Part shown: piece by piece, positions 8,276-17,388 of the stretch | Numbering within the stretch: position 1 is the stretch's first letter | How the letters are laid out: each line of letters opens with the position of its first letter | NCBI GenBank assembly: GCA_947492575.1 | Contig: CANLNK010000003.1 | Coordinates: 124,001-188,000 of the forward strand | DNA: 64,000 nt | Reading direction: 5' to 3' | Source of the DNA: an uncultured Thalassotalea sp. | GTDB lineage: Bacteria; Pseudomonadota; Gammaproteobacteria; Enterobacterales; Alteromonadaceae | Notes under the pieces: model-generated | The model's database searches: none | Told to the model about the DNA's origin: nothing | What the model saw: the letters and a program-made list of their open reading frames with translations, nothing else | Program-made: the position numbers and the translations under genes

Positions 8276-8863
8276 ATGAACGAATGCCGATGCCCTTGGC
8301 TCGACTTGTCAAAACCAGATTATGTTGCCTACCACGATGATGAATGGGGTGTTCCTGTTCACGATGACAATAAACTTTTTGAATATCTAACCTTAGAATC
8401 AGCGCAAGCGGGTTTAAGTTGGTATACGATTTTAAAACGTAGAGAAGGATATCGCGAAGCTTTCGCAAATTTTGACGTTAAGAAAGTCGCAACATATACG
8501 GAGCATGATGTCGAAGTTTTGTTAACAAACGAAAAAATCATTCGTCACCGAGGTAAAATAGAAGCCGCGATCAACAATTCAAAGCGATTTATAGAAGTAC
8601 AACAGGAGTTTGGTAGCTTTTCTAATTATCAATGGGGCTTTGTTGATCATAAAACGATTGTTAATCGTATCGAAAAGTTAAGTGACTACCCTGCTACGTC
8701 ACCTATCTCAGATAAATTTAGTAAAGACCTTAAAAAGCGAGGCTTTAAATTTGTTGGTTCGACGACTATTTACGCACACATGCAAGCATGTGGTATGGTA
8801 AATGACCATTCGTTAACTTGTTACAAAAGAAAACAAATTATCGAGCAATATAACCAAGACTAG
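8276..8863 (+). CDS. tag: DNA-3-methyladenine glycosylase I
   Basis: A 195-residue protein closely matching E. coli Tag along its length: CPWLDLS near the N-terminus, YHDDEWGVP, LFEYLTLESAQAGLSW, IIRHRGKIEAAI, KRGFKFVG and MQACGMVNDH. These include the zinc ligands (N-terminal Cys and His, C-terminal His and Cys) and the base-recognition pocket. Tag excises 3-methyladenine from alkylated DNA to start base-excision repair. It sits between tRNA-Ser and yccA and is transcribed away from the tRNA. No terminator separates it clearly from the region before yccA. Confidence 0.95.
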   Translation: MNECRCPWLDLSKPDYVAYHDDEWGVPVHDDNKLFEYLTLESAQAGLSWYTILKRREGYREAFANFDVKKVATYTEHDVEVLLTNEKIIRHRGKIEAAINNSKRFIEVQQEFGSFSNYQWGFVDHKTIVNRIEKLSDYPATSPISDKFSKDLKKRGFKFVGSTTIYAHMQACGMVNDHSLTCYKRKQIIEQYNQD

Positions 8864-8982
8864 GCATAGTATTTTAAAAAACACCGTGCCATAATATGTC
8901 AAAAATAAGGGCGAAGACTTGAACTTTTGGTACTTTTCCCATATCTACTATTACAGGTAAAAACATTCATAGAGGAAGTTTT

Positions 8983-9651
8983 ATGCAAACAAATATGAAT
9001 CTTGGCGCTACTAGTCAAAGTACTGCTATCGAAATTAACAAGGTGTTACGTAACACTTATATGCTTCTAGGTATGACCTTAGCATTCAGTGCCGTGACTG
9101 CGGGTGTTTCAATGGCCATGAATTTATCGCACATGGCTGCTTTAGTAATGACACTAGTTGCTTTTGGTTTACTATTTGTCGTTCATAAGCAAGCTGATAA
9201 GGCTAATGGCTTATTTTGGATTTTCGCTTTCACAGGCTTAATGGGCGCTTCTTTAGGGCCACTGCTTAATGCATATGCTGCACTACCTAACGGTGGTTCT
9301 TTAATTATGCAAGCGTTAGGTGGAACAGCCTTAATCTTCTTTGCATTAAGTGCTTACGCATTAACTAGTAAGAAAGACTTCTCATTCATGGGCGGTTTCT
9401 TAATGGTAGGCTTGATCGTTGTACTAGTTGCGGGTATTGCAAACATCTTCTTGCAAATTCCTGCACTATACTTAGCTGGCCGCGCTGCAATCGTAATGAT
9501 TATGTCTGGTTTAATTTTATTCGATACAAGCCGCATTATTCACGGTGGTGAGCGTAACTACATTCGCGCAACAGTATCGCTATACTTAAACATCTACAAC
9601 TTATTCGTTAGCTTATTGCAATTATTAGGTGCATTTAATTCTGACGATTAA
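8983..9651 (+). CDS. yccA: Bax inhibitor-1 / YccA family inner-membrane protein
   Basis: The product has 222 residues with seven hydrophobic segments in about residues 25-220, the BI-1/TMBIM fold. GLMGASLGPLLNAY, SAYALTSKKDFSFMGGFL, LILFDTSRIIHGGERNYI and the C-terminal LYLNIYNLFVSLLQLLGAF are typical of YccA. In E. coli YccA is a substrate and modulator of the FtsH protease. The ribosome site AGAGGAAG precedes the ATG at a good distance. The gene is followed by a strong terminator and then by the tus genes, as in the E. coli tusE-yccA-serT neighbourhood. Confidence 0.93.
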   Translation: MQTNMNLGATSQSTAIEINKVLRNTYMLLGMTLAFSAVTAGVSMAMNLSHMAALVMTLVAFGLLFVVHKQADKANGLFWIFAFTGLMGASLGPLLNAYAALPNGGSLIMQALGGTALIFFALSAYALTSKKDFSFMGGFLMVGLIVVLVAGIANIFLQIPALYLAGRAAIVMIMSGLILFDTSRIIHGGERNYIRATVSLYLNIYNLFVSLLQLLGAFNSDD

Positions 9652-9676
9652 TTCTTTTAAAAGAATTCTGTATACT

Positions 9677-9702
9677 AAGCCCCGTTAATCGGGGCTTTTT
9701 TA
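9677..9702 (+). terminator. Terminator of yccA
   Basis: AAGCCCCG-TTAAT-CGGGGCTTTTTT is a GC-rich hairpin with a T run. Confidence 0.85.
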
Positions 9703-9723
9703 TGCCCATTGTTTGAGGTAAAC

Positions 9724-10086
9724 GTGTCTACATTTTGTATCGTGGTAACAGCACCACCCCACCAAAACCAATCAGCGACGGTAATAGAGCTAATTGAAGC
9801 TATCTATGAGCAAGGACATAATCTTAATGGAGTATTCCTTTATCAAGACGCTGTGCTAGCGGCGAATACACTGACGAATATGCCGAGTGATGAATTTAAT
9901 TTTATCGAATCTTTAAAGACAAAAAGTAAAAACCTAGGTTTCGCTATTCACCTTTGTATCACTGCTGCAGAAAAGCGTGGGTTAACTGATCAACCCCCGT
10001 CTAATATAGATGCAGCGTTTACCATTTCTGGGCTTGGTGAAATGGTTGAACTAAGTAATGGCGCAGACAGAGTAATTCAATTATGA
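9724..10086 (+). CDS. tusD: Sulfurtransferase complex subunit TusD
   Basis: About 120 residues from GTG at 9724, preceded by TGAGG six bases upstream; a TTG 15 bases earlier has no ribosome site. DsrE-like fold: FCIVVTAPPHQNQSATVIELIEAIYEQGH, GVFLYQDAVLAAN, and Cys in AIHLCITAAEKRG, which in TusD is the persulfide-carrying Cys. In E. coli the TusBCD hexamer passes sulfur from TusA to TusE for 2-thiouridine in tRNA. Its stop overlaps the tusC start by 4 bp (ATGA), so these genes are translationally coupled. Confidence 0.92.
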   Translation: MSTFCIVVTAPPHQNQSATVIELIEAIYEQGHNLNGVFLYQDAVLAANTLTNMPSDEFNFIESLKTKSKNLGFAIHLCITAAEKRGLTDQPPSNIDAAFTISGLGEMVELSNGADRVIQL

Positions 10087-10442
10087 GTACTTCAATAGCC
10101 GTAATAAATACGAAAGCGCCCTTTTCTACCTCTGATGGTAAAGACGCCTTAGATCTAGCTTTAATTTTTGGTTCATACGAGCAAGAAGTAGGATTATTTT
10201 TTATTGGCGACGGCGTTTGGCAATTGGTGTCCAATACCGACGGTAGCCTTTTGAACATCAAAGATTACCTTAAGACGCTCGATGCATTGGAGTTTTACGA
10301 TATTGAGCAACTATTTGTATGTAAGCAGTCAATCGATGCGCGTTCAATAAATGCAGTGAAAGAACTAGAGGGCATTACTTTGCTAGAGGCTAAAGAACTG
10401 CAAACGCAACTTACTAATTACAAACATGTATTGAGGTTCTAA
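10083..10442 (+). CDS. tusC: Sulfurtransferase complex subunit TusC
   Basis: A 119-residue DsrF-like protein: AVINTKAPFSTSDGKDALDLAL, FGSYEQEVGLFFIGDGVWQL and LEFYDIEQLFVCKQSI match TusC, which forms the middle of the TusBCD complex. It overlaps tusD by 4 bp and tusB by 1 bp. This gives the order D-C-B as in E. coli, though here tusE follows directly rather than lying elsewhere in the genome. Confidence 0.92.
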   Translation: MSTSIAVINTKAPFSTSDGKDALDLALIFGSYEQEVGLFFIGDGVWQLVSNTDGSLLNIKDYLKTLDALEFYDIEQLFVCKQSIDARSINAVKELEGITLLEAKELQTQLTNYKHVLRF

Positions 10443-10744
10443 TGGCGACTTTACATTTAATTAAACAATCTCAATTCAATACCAATGTATTTTCGCTTTG
10501 CGGTGCTCTTTTGAGTAAAGATGACGCCATCGTTTTGTTAGATGATGGCGTTTATAATACAAAGCATCCTGAATTCGCTTCATTAGTTTCAGCACTAGGG
10601 GAGAATGTAAAAGATAAAGTTTTTGTGATCGAGCATCATTTTGTAGCCAGGGGTTTAACTAACCTCCAAGCGCAAATTAGCGCAATTCCAATGACTAAAT
10701 TCGTAGATTTAAGCTTAGATCATGACAAAACAATAACGTGGTAA
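10442..10744 (+). CDS. tusB: Sulfurtransferase complex subunit TusB
   Basis: A 100-residue DsrH-like protein starting MATLHLIKQSQF. LCGALLSKDDAIVLLDDGVY and the C-terminal DHDKTITW (often just W at the very end) are typical. TusB lies at the tip of the TusBCD sulfur-relay complex. It overlaps tusC by one base and is followed after 6 bp by tusE, so the four genes form one transcription unit for tRNA wobble thiolation. Confidence 0.9.
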   Translation: MATLHLIKQSQFNTNVFSLCGALLSKDDAIVLLDDGVYNTKHPEFASLVSALGENVKDKVFVIEHHFVARGLTNLQAQISAIPMTKFVDLSLDHDKTITW

Positions 10745-10750
10745 TAGACA

Positions 10751-11089
10751 ATGACGAATACACTAGAATTTAATGGCCAAGACGTAGCGCTTGATCAGGC
10801 TGGCTATTTAAAAGACCACACACAGTGGCACAGAGATTTAGCGCCGTTACTCGCAGAAAAAGATGAGTTAACTCTAACTGAAGCGCACTGGGAAGTGATT
10901 AATTTTGTTCGAGAGTTTTACCTAAAATTCAATACATCACCGGCTATTCGCGCATTAACAAAAGCGATGAAAGAAGAATTTGGAGAGGAAAAGGCTAATA
11001 GCCGATACCTCTATCGACTATTTCCTGAAGGGCCTGCTAAGCAAGCTACTAAATACGCTGGGCTACCAAAACCTGCCAGATGTATTTAA
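10751..11089 (+). CDS. tusE: Sulfur relay protein TusE (DsrC family)
   Basis: A 112-residue DsrC/TusE protein. [49 protein letters not shown] and the end GLPKPARCI are diagnostic. The penultimate Cys carries the persulfide that MnmA uses to thiolate U34 of tRNA(Lys, Glu, Gln). The neighbouring Cys found in dissimilatory DsrC is absent, which fits a tRNA-thiolation role rather than sulfite reduction. It is the last gene of the tus cluster. Confidence 0.93.
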   Translation: MTNTLEFNGQDVALDQAGYLKDHTQWHRDLAPLLAEKDELTLTEAHWEVINFVREFYLKFNTSPAIRALTKAMKEEFGEEKANSRYLYRLFPEGPAKQATKYAGLPKPARCI

Positions 11090-11113
11090 ACAATCACTAT
11101 TGAGGCTTTAAAT

Positions 11114-11311
11114 TCAAACCTTAATATTAATATTGTTACCTGACGTAGCCGTTGGCGGATTAACATTCTGAATGTTAGCAGACTCGATAAGTTCTACCGC
11201 CATCTTGCCCTCCAATTCCATTTGATCTTTCGCCATTTGTGCGCCCTTAATTTCTAACGCATTACCAGAGTCTACGTGCATAGAACTGGTGTTTCCTACC
11301 GATAAAGCCAT
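11114..11311 (-). CDS. YjfB-like putative motility protein
   Basis: 65 residues. The pattern of a small N-terminal part, an amphipathic helix (KDQMELEGKMAVELIESA), a short Pro/Thr linker and the end GNNINIKV matches the YjfB-type small proteins annotated as putative motility proteins. No Cys, signal peptide or membrane helix is present. It is a lone gene, convergent with tusE, and no flagellar genes are in the window. Molecular function is unknown. Confidence 0.6.
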   Translation of the reverse strand: MALSVGNTSSMHVDSGNALEIKGAQMAKDQMELEGKMAVELIESANIQNVNPPTATSGNNINIKV

Positions 11312-11373
11312 ACTACCTGCTCCTGTCTTTATAAAGTCTCACTCTTATATCGACCGTTAAACTAAAAGCTTTA

Positions 11374-11403
11374 ATAAAAAAAGGCGCCGAAGCGCCTTTT
11401 CTT
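11374..11403 (-). terminator. Terminator of the long GAPDH gene
   Basis: On the minus strand AAGGCGCTTCGGCGCCTT is followed by a long T run, 20 bp past the stop. Confidence 0.85.
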
Positions 11404-11419
11404 GATTATTATGCTATTC

Positions 11420-12871
11420 CTAGCGTCGTGGCAAGTTAGGTACGTGAATACCTGCCATTTCTTGCATCACGCGAACTACCTGGCAGCTGTAACCAAACTC
11501 GTTATCGTACCAAACGTAAAGTACGGCGCGATCTTCGTCTACAATTGTCGCTTGTGAGTCAACTACACCAGCGTAGCGCGAACCAACTAAATCAGTCGAT
11601 ACAATTTCAGTTGATGCTGTGTAGTCAACTTGGTTTTGTAAGTCAGAGTTAAGTGAAATTTCACGAAGGTAATCGTTAAGACCTTCAGTTGTCGTCGCTT
11701 CTTTAAGGTTTAAATTCATAATCGCCATTGATACGTTCGGTGTTGGAACGCGAATCGCATTACCCGTTAATAAACCTTTAAGCTCAGGTAACGCCTTAGC
11801 AACAGCTTTCGCTGCACCTGTTGAAGTGATAACCATGTTCAATGGTGCACTGCGACCACGACGAGGTGACTTGTGGTAGTTATCAATTAAGTTTTGATCA
11901 TTAGTGTAAGAATGCACAGTTTCAACATGACCATTCTTAATACCAAACTTATCGTTAACAGCTTTCAATACAGGTGTAATCGCGTTAGTTGTACAACTCG
12001 CAGCTGATACAATTTTGTCTTCCGATAAAATCATATCTTGGTTAACACCATAAACGATATTCTTGATATCGCCTTTAGCTGGTGCTGTTAATAATACTTT
12101 TGCAACACCATTTGACTGTAAGTGTTGACCTAAACCTTCTTCATCAGACCAAATACCCGTGTTATCAACAACTAATGCATTGTTAATACCGTATGCTGTG
12201 TAATCGATATCAGCTGGCGATTTAGCATAAATAACTTTAATGAATGCGCCGTTTGCACGAATGACATTGTTTTCTTCGTCAATTGTAATAGAACCATTGA
12301 ATGCACCGTGAACTGAATCACGACGTAATAATGAAGCACGCTTAGCTAAATCACCGTCTTTACCTGGACGAATAACGATGGCACGCAGGCGAAGGTTCGC
12401 AGAAGGACCAGTCTTTTCAATTAATAAGCGTGCAAGTAAACGACCGATACGACCGAAACCGTATAACACAACGTCTTGACCGTTATTACCGTCACCATTT
12501 GACTGTAAAATGTCGGTTAGTTCTTTTTCTAAGTATTGCTCAATTGATAATCCGTTCGCGCCACCTAAAAATAAGTAGTTATATGCAAGCTTGCCGATAT
12601 CGATGCGAGCTGGAGCAAGTGGCATTTTTACTAATGCTTCTAAAAATGGAAAGCTCTCTCTCAAACGAAGTTTGCTTTCTTCATGTAAGGCTACTGATTT
12701 ATGTGCTTTGATGATGTCAATGGCAGACGCGTTAACAAGTGGACGTCCATAAACCGCTACCTCTATTCCTTTATTACGGAATAATTGGCTGATCATTGGT
12801 AGCATGTTTTCAGCGAAAGTTTGACGTTCTTGCCAGCTAGATTGATATTGTTCCTCAAGATGAGAAGTCAT
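11420..12871 (-). CDS. Glyceraldehyde-3-phosphate dehydrogenase, long form with N-terminal extension
   Basis: A 483-residue protein, about 150 longer than classical GapA. Residues about 1-125 form a helical extension not found in GapA. Then comes the Rossmann motif VVLYGFGRIGRLLARLL, the catalytic Cys in SAASCTTNAITP, the His in [35 protein letters not shown] and WYDNEFGYSCQVVR. This long type occurs in Vibrio- and Shewanella-like bacteria beside a normal gapA, and gapA is present 3.4 kb away. Its role may be gluconeogenic or NADP-linked, which is inference. The upstream region has no HexR box that I can see. Confidence 0.88.
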   Translation of the reverse strand: MTSHLEEQYQSSWQERQTFAENMLPMISQLFRNKGIEVAVYGRPLVNASAIDIIKAHKSVALHEESKLRLRESFPFLEALVKMPLAPARIDIGKLAYNYLFLGGANGLSIEQYLEKELTDILQSNGDGNNGQDVVLYGFGRIGRLLARLLIEKTGPSANLRLRAIVIRPGKDGDLAKRASLLRRDSVHGAFNGSITIDEENNVIRANGAFIKVIYAKSPADIDYTAYGINNALVVDNTGIWSDEEGLGQHLQSNGVAKVLLTAPAKGDIKNIVYGVNQDMILSEDKIVSAASCTTNAITPVLKAVNDKFGIKNGHVETVHSYTNDQNLIDNYHKSPRRGRSAPLNMVITSTGAAKAVAKALPELKGLLTGNAIRVPTPNVSMAIMNLNLKEATTTEGLNDYLREISLNSDLQNQVDYTASTEIVSTDLVGSRYAGVVDSQATIVDEDRAVLYVWYDNEFGYSCQVVRVMQEMAGIHVPNLPRR

Positions 12872-13034
12872 TACATAAAACCTTTTTATTTCAGTAAAGT
12901 GAACGATAGGCTATTATCAATGTGTTTATAGAATTTTATGATAAGTGCCTGCTTGGTGCGGTGCGTATTGTAATTCAGCGTGAAAGTTTTCTCTAGTACT
13001 TACATGATAGAAAATCAAAAATAATGAGACTTTA

Positions 13035-13841
13035 ATGAAAGTTATACCCTATGTAGTGGCAAGCGCACTATTTCTCCTAGGCTGTGATAGCAGACCCGAC
13101 CTCGCCTCCATATGTAAAGAATCCCCAGAACTCTGCACTGAGTTTCTAGAAGACAGTTGGTGTAAGAAAGAGCGAGTCGAAACCATTTATGAGAACTATT
13201 TCCTTAATACAGCCCAGTCTAATCAAGACAAGTTAAAATATAATTTATTGATTGCGTACGAAGAATACGCTGCATGCATGGATCATGCGTCTAAAATTGA
13301 ACACATTAAACTTAAATATAAACAACGAAACAGAATCGATAATTTCGTAAAAGCCAAAGAGAGAATCAAAGAAATAAGTGTTGATACGAGATCATCAAAC
13401 CATCCAGAGCTACTCTATTATCACTGGACACGCTATTTGAACGAATCTGCTCTTGAAAAATTTCTAGCAATGGAAGGCAGCGCTGCGTTAGATACGCCGG
13501 AATCACAGTTTAACCTTGCAACTTACTACATCAAGCGCGATCCCGAGCACACCTTAGATTTACTGTTCAGAGCACTGGAGTTAGTAAAGGAAGGTGATGT
13601 TATCAATAAGGAGATTTTTAAATCACTGACGACAATTTTCACGGATAAAAAAGAGTACAAACAAGCTTATATTTGGTTAAAAATTCTTAACCTATACGAC
13701 CCAGAAGATAAAGATATTAGTGAACAGGGTCTGAAAGATTACACCCAGTTTTACAAACTTGATGCCCCGTTTTTAGATAAAGTGGCAGAAGCTACGTTAA
13801 ATAAGATTTTTGATGGCCAGTTTACCGCGCCCAAGCATTGA
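13035..13841 (+). CDS. DUF2989 family lipoprotein
   Basis: A 268-residue protein. Residues 1-17 are a lipoprotein signal with lipobox FLLGC. The next stretch, CDSRPDLASICKESPELC, is the hallmark of DUF2989 lipoproteins of Vibrio, Shewanella and relatives. The remaining sequence is helical with TPR-like helix pairs (FNLATYYIKRDPEHTLDLLFRAL, EYKQAYIWLKIL). The protein should be anchored on the periplasmic side of a membrane. Function is unknown. It is divergent from the long GAPDH gene and stands alone. Confidence 0.8.
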   Translation: MKVIPYVVASALFLLGCDSRPDLASICKESPELCTEFLEDSWCKKERVETIYENYFLNTAQSNQDKLKYNLLIAYEEYAACMDHASKIEHIKLKYKQRNRIDNFVKAKERIKEISVDTRSSNHPELLYYHWTRYLNESALEKFLAMEGSAALDTPESQFNLATYYIKRDPEHTLDLLFRALELVKEGDVINKEIFKSLTTIFTDKKEYKQAYIWLKILNLYDPEDKDISEQGLKDYTQFYKLDAPFLDKVAEATLNKIFDGQFTAPKH

Positions 13842-14078
13842 GTTCTAAACCTATTATCAGCACATTGCGCATTACCTTTAGAAGTGGTGCGCACCGCTGA
13901 TTTATATTTCAACTGTCTTTCCACAGTACTCCCCTTCCAACAGATCTGAGTTAAATAGGTGACTATCAGGACGACTAATGCTTACAAGCGTCTAAGGTAA
14001 GTAATTTAGAGAAAAAAACTTTAATTAGTAAAGCTGTCGTCAGCATCAACAAAAGCGGTTTAAGCTGAAAATTTGGGG

Positions 14079-14462
14079 TTAAGCCAGTTCTTCATCAAAG
14101 ATAAGACTTAAAGAATTAACGCAGTAGCGTTTCCCAGTAGGTGCAGGACCATCATCAAAGACATGTCCTAAATGAGATTCGCACGCTTTACATTGTATCT
14201 CGATACGTCGCATACCGTGACTATTATCTTCTAAGTATGCCACCGTATCTTTGATGCAATCATAGAAGCTTGGCCAGCCACAACCTGCATTGAATTTGGC
14301 TTCTGAAGTGAAAAGCGCTCGTTCACAACAAGCGCAATGGTAGTTTCCTACTAGCCAATGATCGTTATATTTACCTGTAAATGGCCTTTCAGTTGCCGCC
14401 AGGCGACATACAGCATAAGCCTCAGGCGACAATTTATCTTTATAATCTTGATCATTGGCCAT
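14079..14462 (-). CDS. msrB: Peptide-methionine (R)-S-oxide reductase
   Basis: 127 residues. YHCACCERALF and CKACESHLGHVF give the four zinc-binding Cys of MsrB; GCGWPSF binds the substrate, and RYCVNSLSL holds the catalytic Cys (usually RHC or RYC). The enzyme reduces methionine-R-sulfoxide in proteins, using thioredoxin. No signal peptide is present, so it acts in the cytosol. It lies 27 bp downstream of gnd on the same strand and is probably co-transcribed with it. Together they could link NADPH supply to oxidative repair, which is inference. Confidence 0.95.
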   Translation of the reverse strand: MANDQDYKDKLSPEAYAVCRLAATERPFTGKYNDHWLVGNYHCACCERALFTSEAKFNAGCGWPSFYDCIKDTVAYLEDNSHGMRRIEIQCKACESHLGHVFDDGPAPTGKRYCVNSLSLIFDEELA

Positions 14463-14489
14463 AGTATTTTACTTAATTCTTAATAACGA

Positions 14490-16013
14490 TTACTTAATCG
14501 CTATCATAGGTCTACCTTCGGCAGCCCATTCTACGTGATACTTCTTACCTGCTGACTTATCGGTACGTTCAAACGTATGTGCACCAAAGAAATCACGCTG
14601 GCCTTGTAACAAGTTTGCTGGAAGTACAGCGGAGCGAACTGAATCATAGTAAGAAAGTGATGAAGACAAAGCACCAACAGGAATACCCATTAACGTAATG
14701 TCAGCAATAGCTTGACGCCAATTGGCTTGATGCAGATTAAGCTGCTTAGAGAAGAACTCATCTAATAATAGGTTTTCAAGATCTTCATTGCGGGTAAACG
14801 CTTCGGTAATGGACTGAAGGAATACTGCACGAATAATACAACCAGCTCGCCAAATTTTAGCAATACTCGAAAAATCTAGCGTCCAGTTGTGCTCTTTTGC
14901 CGCTAACTTCATCAATTGGAAGCCTTGAGCGTAAGCACAGATTTTCGCACAGTAAATTGCATCATGTAGACGACCTACAAATGCTTGCGTTTCTTCTTCA
15001 CTTAGTTCTTTTTTCGCTGGACCATCTAAAAGTTCAGACGCTGCAACTCGTGTTTCTTTGAAGGAGGAAATAGAACGTGCGTATACAGCTTGTGAAATTG
15101 TTGGCGCTGGGCAACCGACTTCTAAACTACTTACTGCTGTCCATAGACCAGTGCCCTTTTGGCCTGCTTTATCAAGGATAAGGTCAACAAGTGGAGTGTC
15201 GTCGACCTTATGGCGAAGAACTTCAACAGAAATTTCCATCAAGTAGCTGTCTAAAGGACCTTGGTTCCATTTTTCAAAAGTATTAGCAATTTCTTCACAG
15301 CTCATGCCTAAACCATCGCGAAGTACTTGATAAGCTTCACAGATTATTTGCATATCAGCGTATTCAATACCATTGTGCACCATTTTTACATAGTGACCAG
15401 CACCTGCAGGTCCAATGTATGCAGCACATGGATCGCCATGTTCAATAACTTCACCCGGTTCAGTGCGCTCAATAGGCTTACCTGTTACAGGATCAACCTT
15501 CGCAGAAATCGCTTCCCAAATTGGCTTAATACGTGTCCATGCGTAAGGCTGGCCGCTTGGCATTAATGCTGGACCAAAACGTGCGCCTACTTCACCACCA
15601 GATACTGCAGAAGAGAATAAAATGAATTGATTTTTGTAGCGCTTTTCACGTTCAACGGTGTCTACCCAAAGACTATTACCTGTATCGATAACAATATCAT
15701 CAGGTTGAATACCTGCGCCTATAAGGCTTTCGCAGACTTGGTCTACTGGTTCACCGGCTGGGACAGAAAGGACGATTAAATGAGGAGCTTTTAGTTGAGA
15801 AAGTAGTTCGGTGTAAGAGTTACAACCGTAAACACGAGGAGAGTTAGTTTTATTTTCCAATTTGTCTTGAGCGATGGTATCAGAGACTTTTTCTTGGTTG
15901 AGGTCAAAAGCAGCTATGTTATATCCATTGTCCGCCAAATTGAGTACCAGGTTCTTACCCATTACACCAAGGCCAATGAAGCCAATGTCACACAATACTT
16001 TCTCTTGTGTCAT
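14490..16013 (-). CDS. gnd: 6-phosphogluconate dehydrogenase, decarboxylating
   Basis: A 507-residue protein, longer than the usual 470. The NADP-binding GFIGLGVMGKNLVLNLADNGY, SGGEVGARFGPALMPSG, and the catalytic Lys in GHYVKMVHNGIEYADMQ are clear; GQKGTGLWTA and the C-terminal QGQRDFFGAHTFERTD complete it. An insertion of about 20-25 residues around KVDPVTGKPIERTEPGEV is unusual and sits between the coenzyme domain and the catalytic Lys. The enzyme converts 6-phosphogluconate to ribulose-5-phosphate, giving NADPH. It competes for the product of zwf and pgl with edd, all in this window. msrB follows. Confidence 0.95.
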   Translation of the reverse strand: MTQEKVLCDIGFIGLGVMGKNLVLNLADNGYNIAAFDLNQEKVSDTIAQDKLENKTNSPRVYGCNSYTELLSQLKAPHLIVLSVPAGEPVDQVCESLIGAGIQPDDIVIDTGNSLWVDTVEREKRYKNQFILFSSAVSGGEVGARFGPALMPSGQPYAWTRIKPIWEAISAKVDPVTGKPIERTEPGEVIEHGDPCAAYIGPAGAGHYVKMVHNGIEYADMQIICEAYQVLRDGLGMSCEEIANTFEKWNQGPLDSYLMEISVEVLRHKVDDTPLVDLILDKAGQKGTGLWTAVSSLEVGCPAPTISQAVYARSISSFKETRVAASELLDGPAKKELSEEETQAFVGRLHDAIYCAKICAYAQGFQLMKLAAKEHNWTLDFSSIAKIWRAGCIIRAVFLQSITEAFTRNEDLENLLLDEFFSKQLNLHQANWRQAIADITLMGIPVGALSSSLSYYDSVRSAVLPANLLQGQRDFFGAHTFERTDKSAGKKYHVEWAAEGRPMIAIK

Positions 16014-16216
16014 ATCAAATTTCCGAATTTAAAGAGGTTATTGACAGTGCGTTTAATAAAACGACAGTTACGTTATTTTATCATGGCTAAGCCAACTCTG
16101 CCTATACCAAAGCAAATAAAGTAATTAATTTTTCTCGGCTTTTTAGTAAATATCCTAGATTAATATAATTAACTTTCATCAAAGTCGATATTTCACTTGA
16201 ATTTTTACCATAATGA

Positions 16217-17250
<1,034 letters not shown>

Positions 17251-17274
17251 GCCCGTTGATTCGGTTTATTTGAT

Positions 17275-17301
17275 TAAGGTCAGCTTTTGCTGGCCTTTTT
17301 T
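17275..17301 (+). terminator. Terminator of gapA
   Basis: AAGGTCAGC-TTTT-GCTGGCCTT followed by TTTT; a strong hairpin. Confidence 0.82.
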
Positions 17302-17388
17302 ATTTACTTGTTATTATGTAATCAAGCACACATTGAACTATCTTGATAAAGAGTTGATTAATTAATCAACAACTTATGGAGAGCTGTG

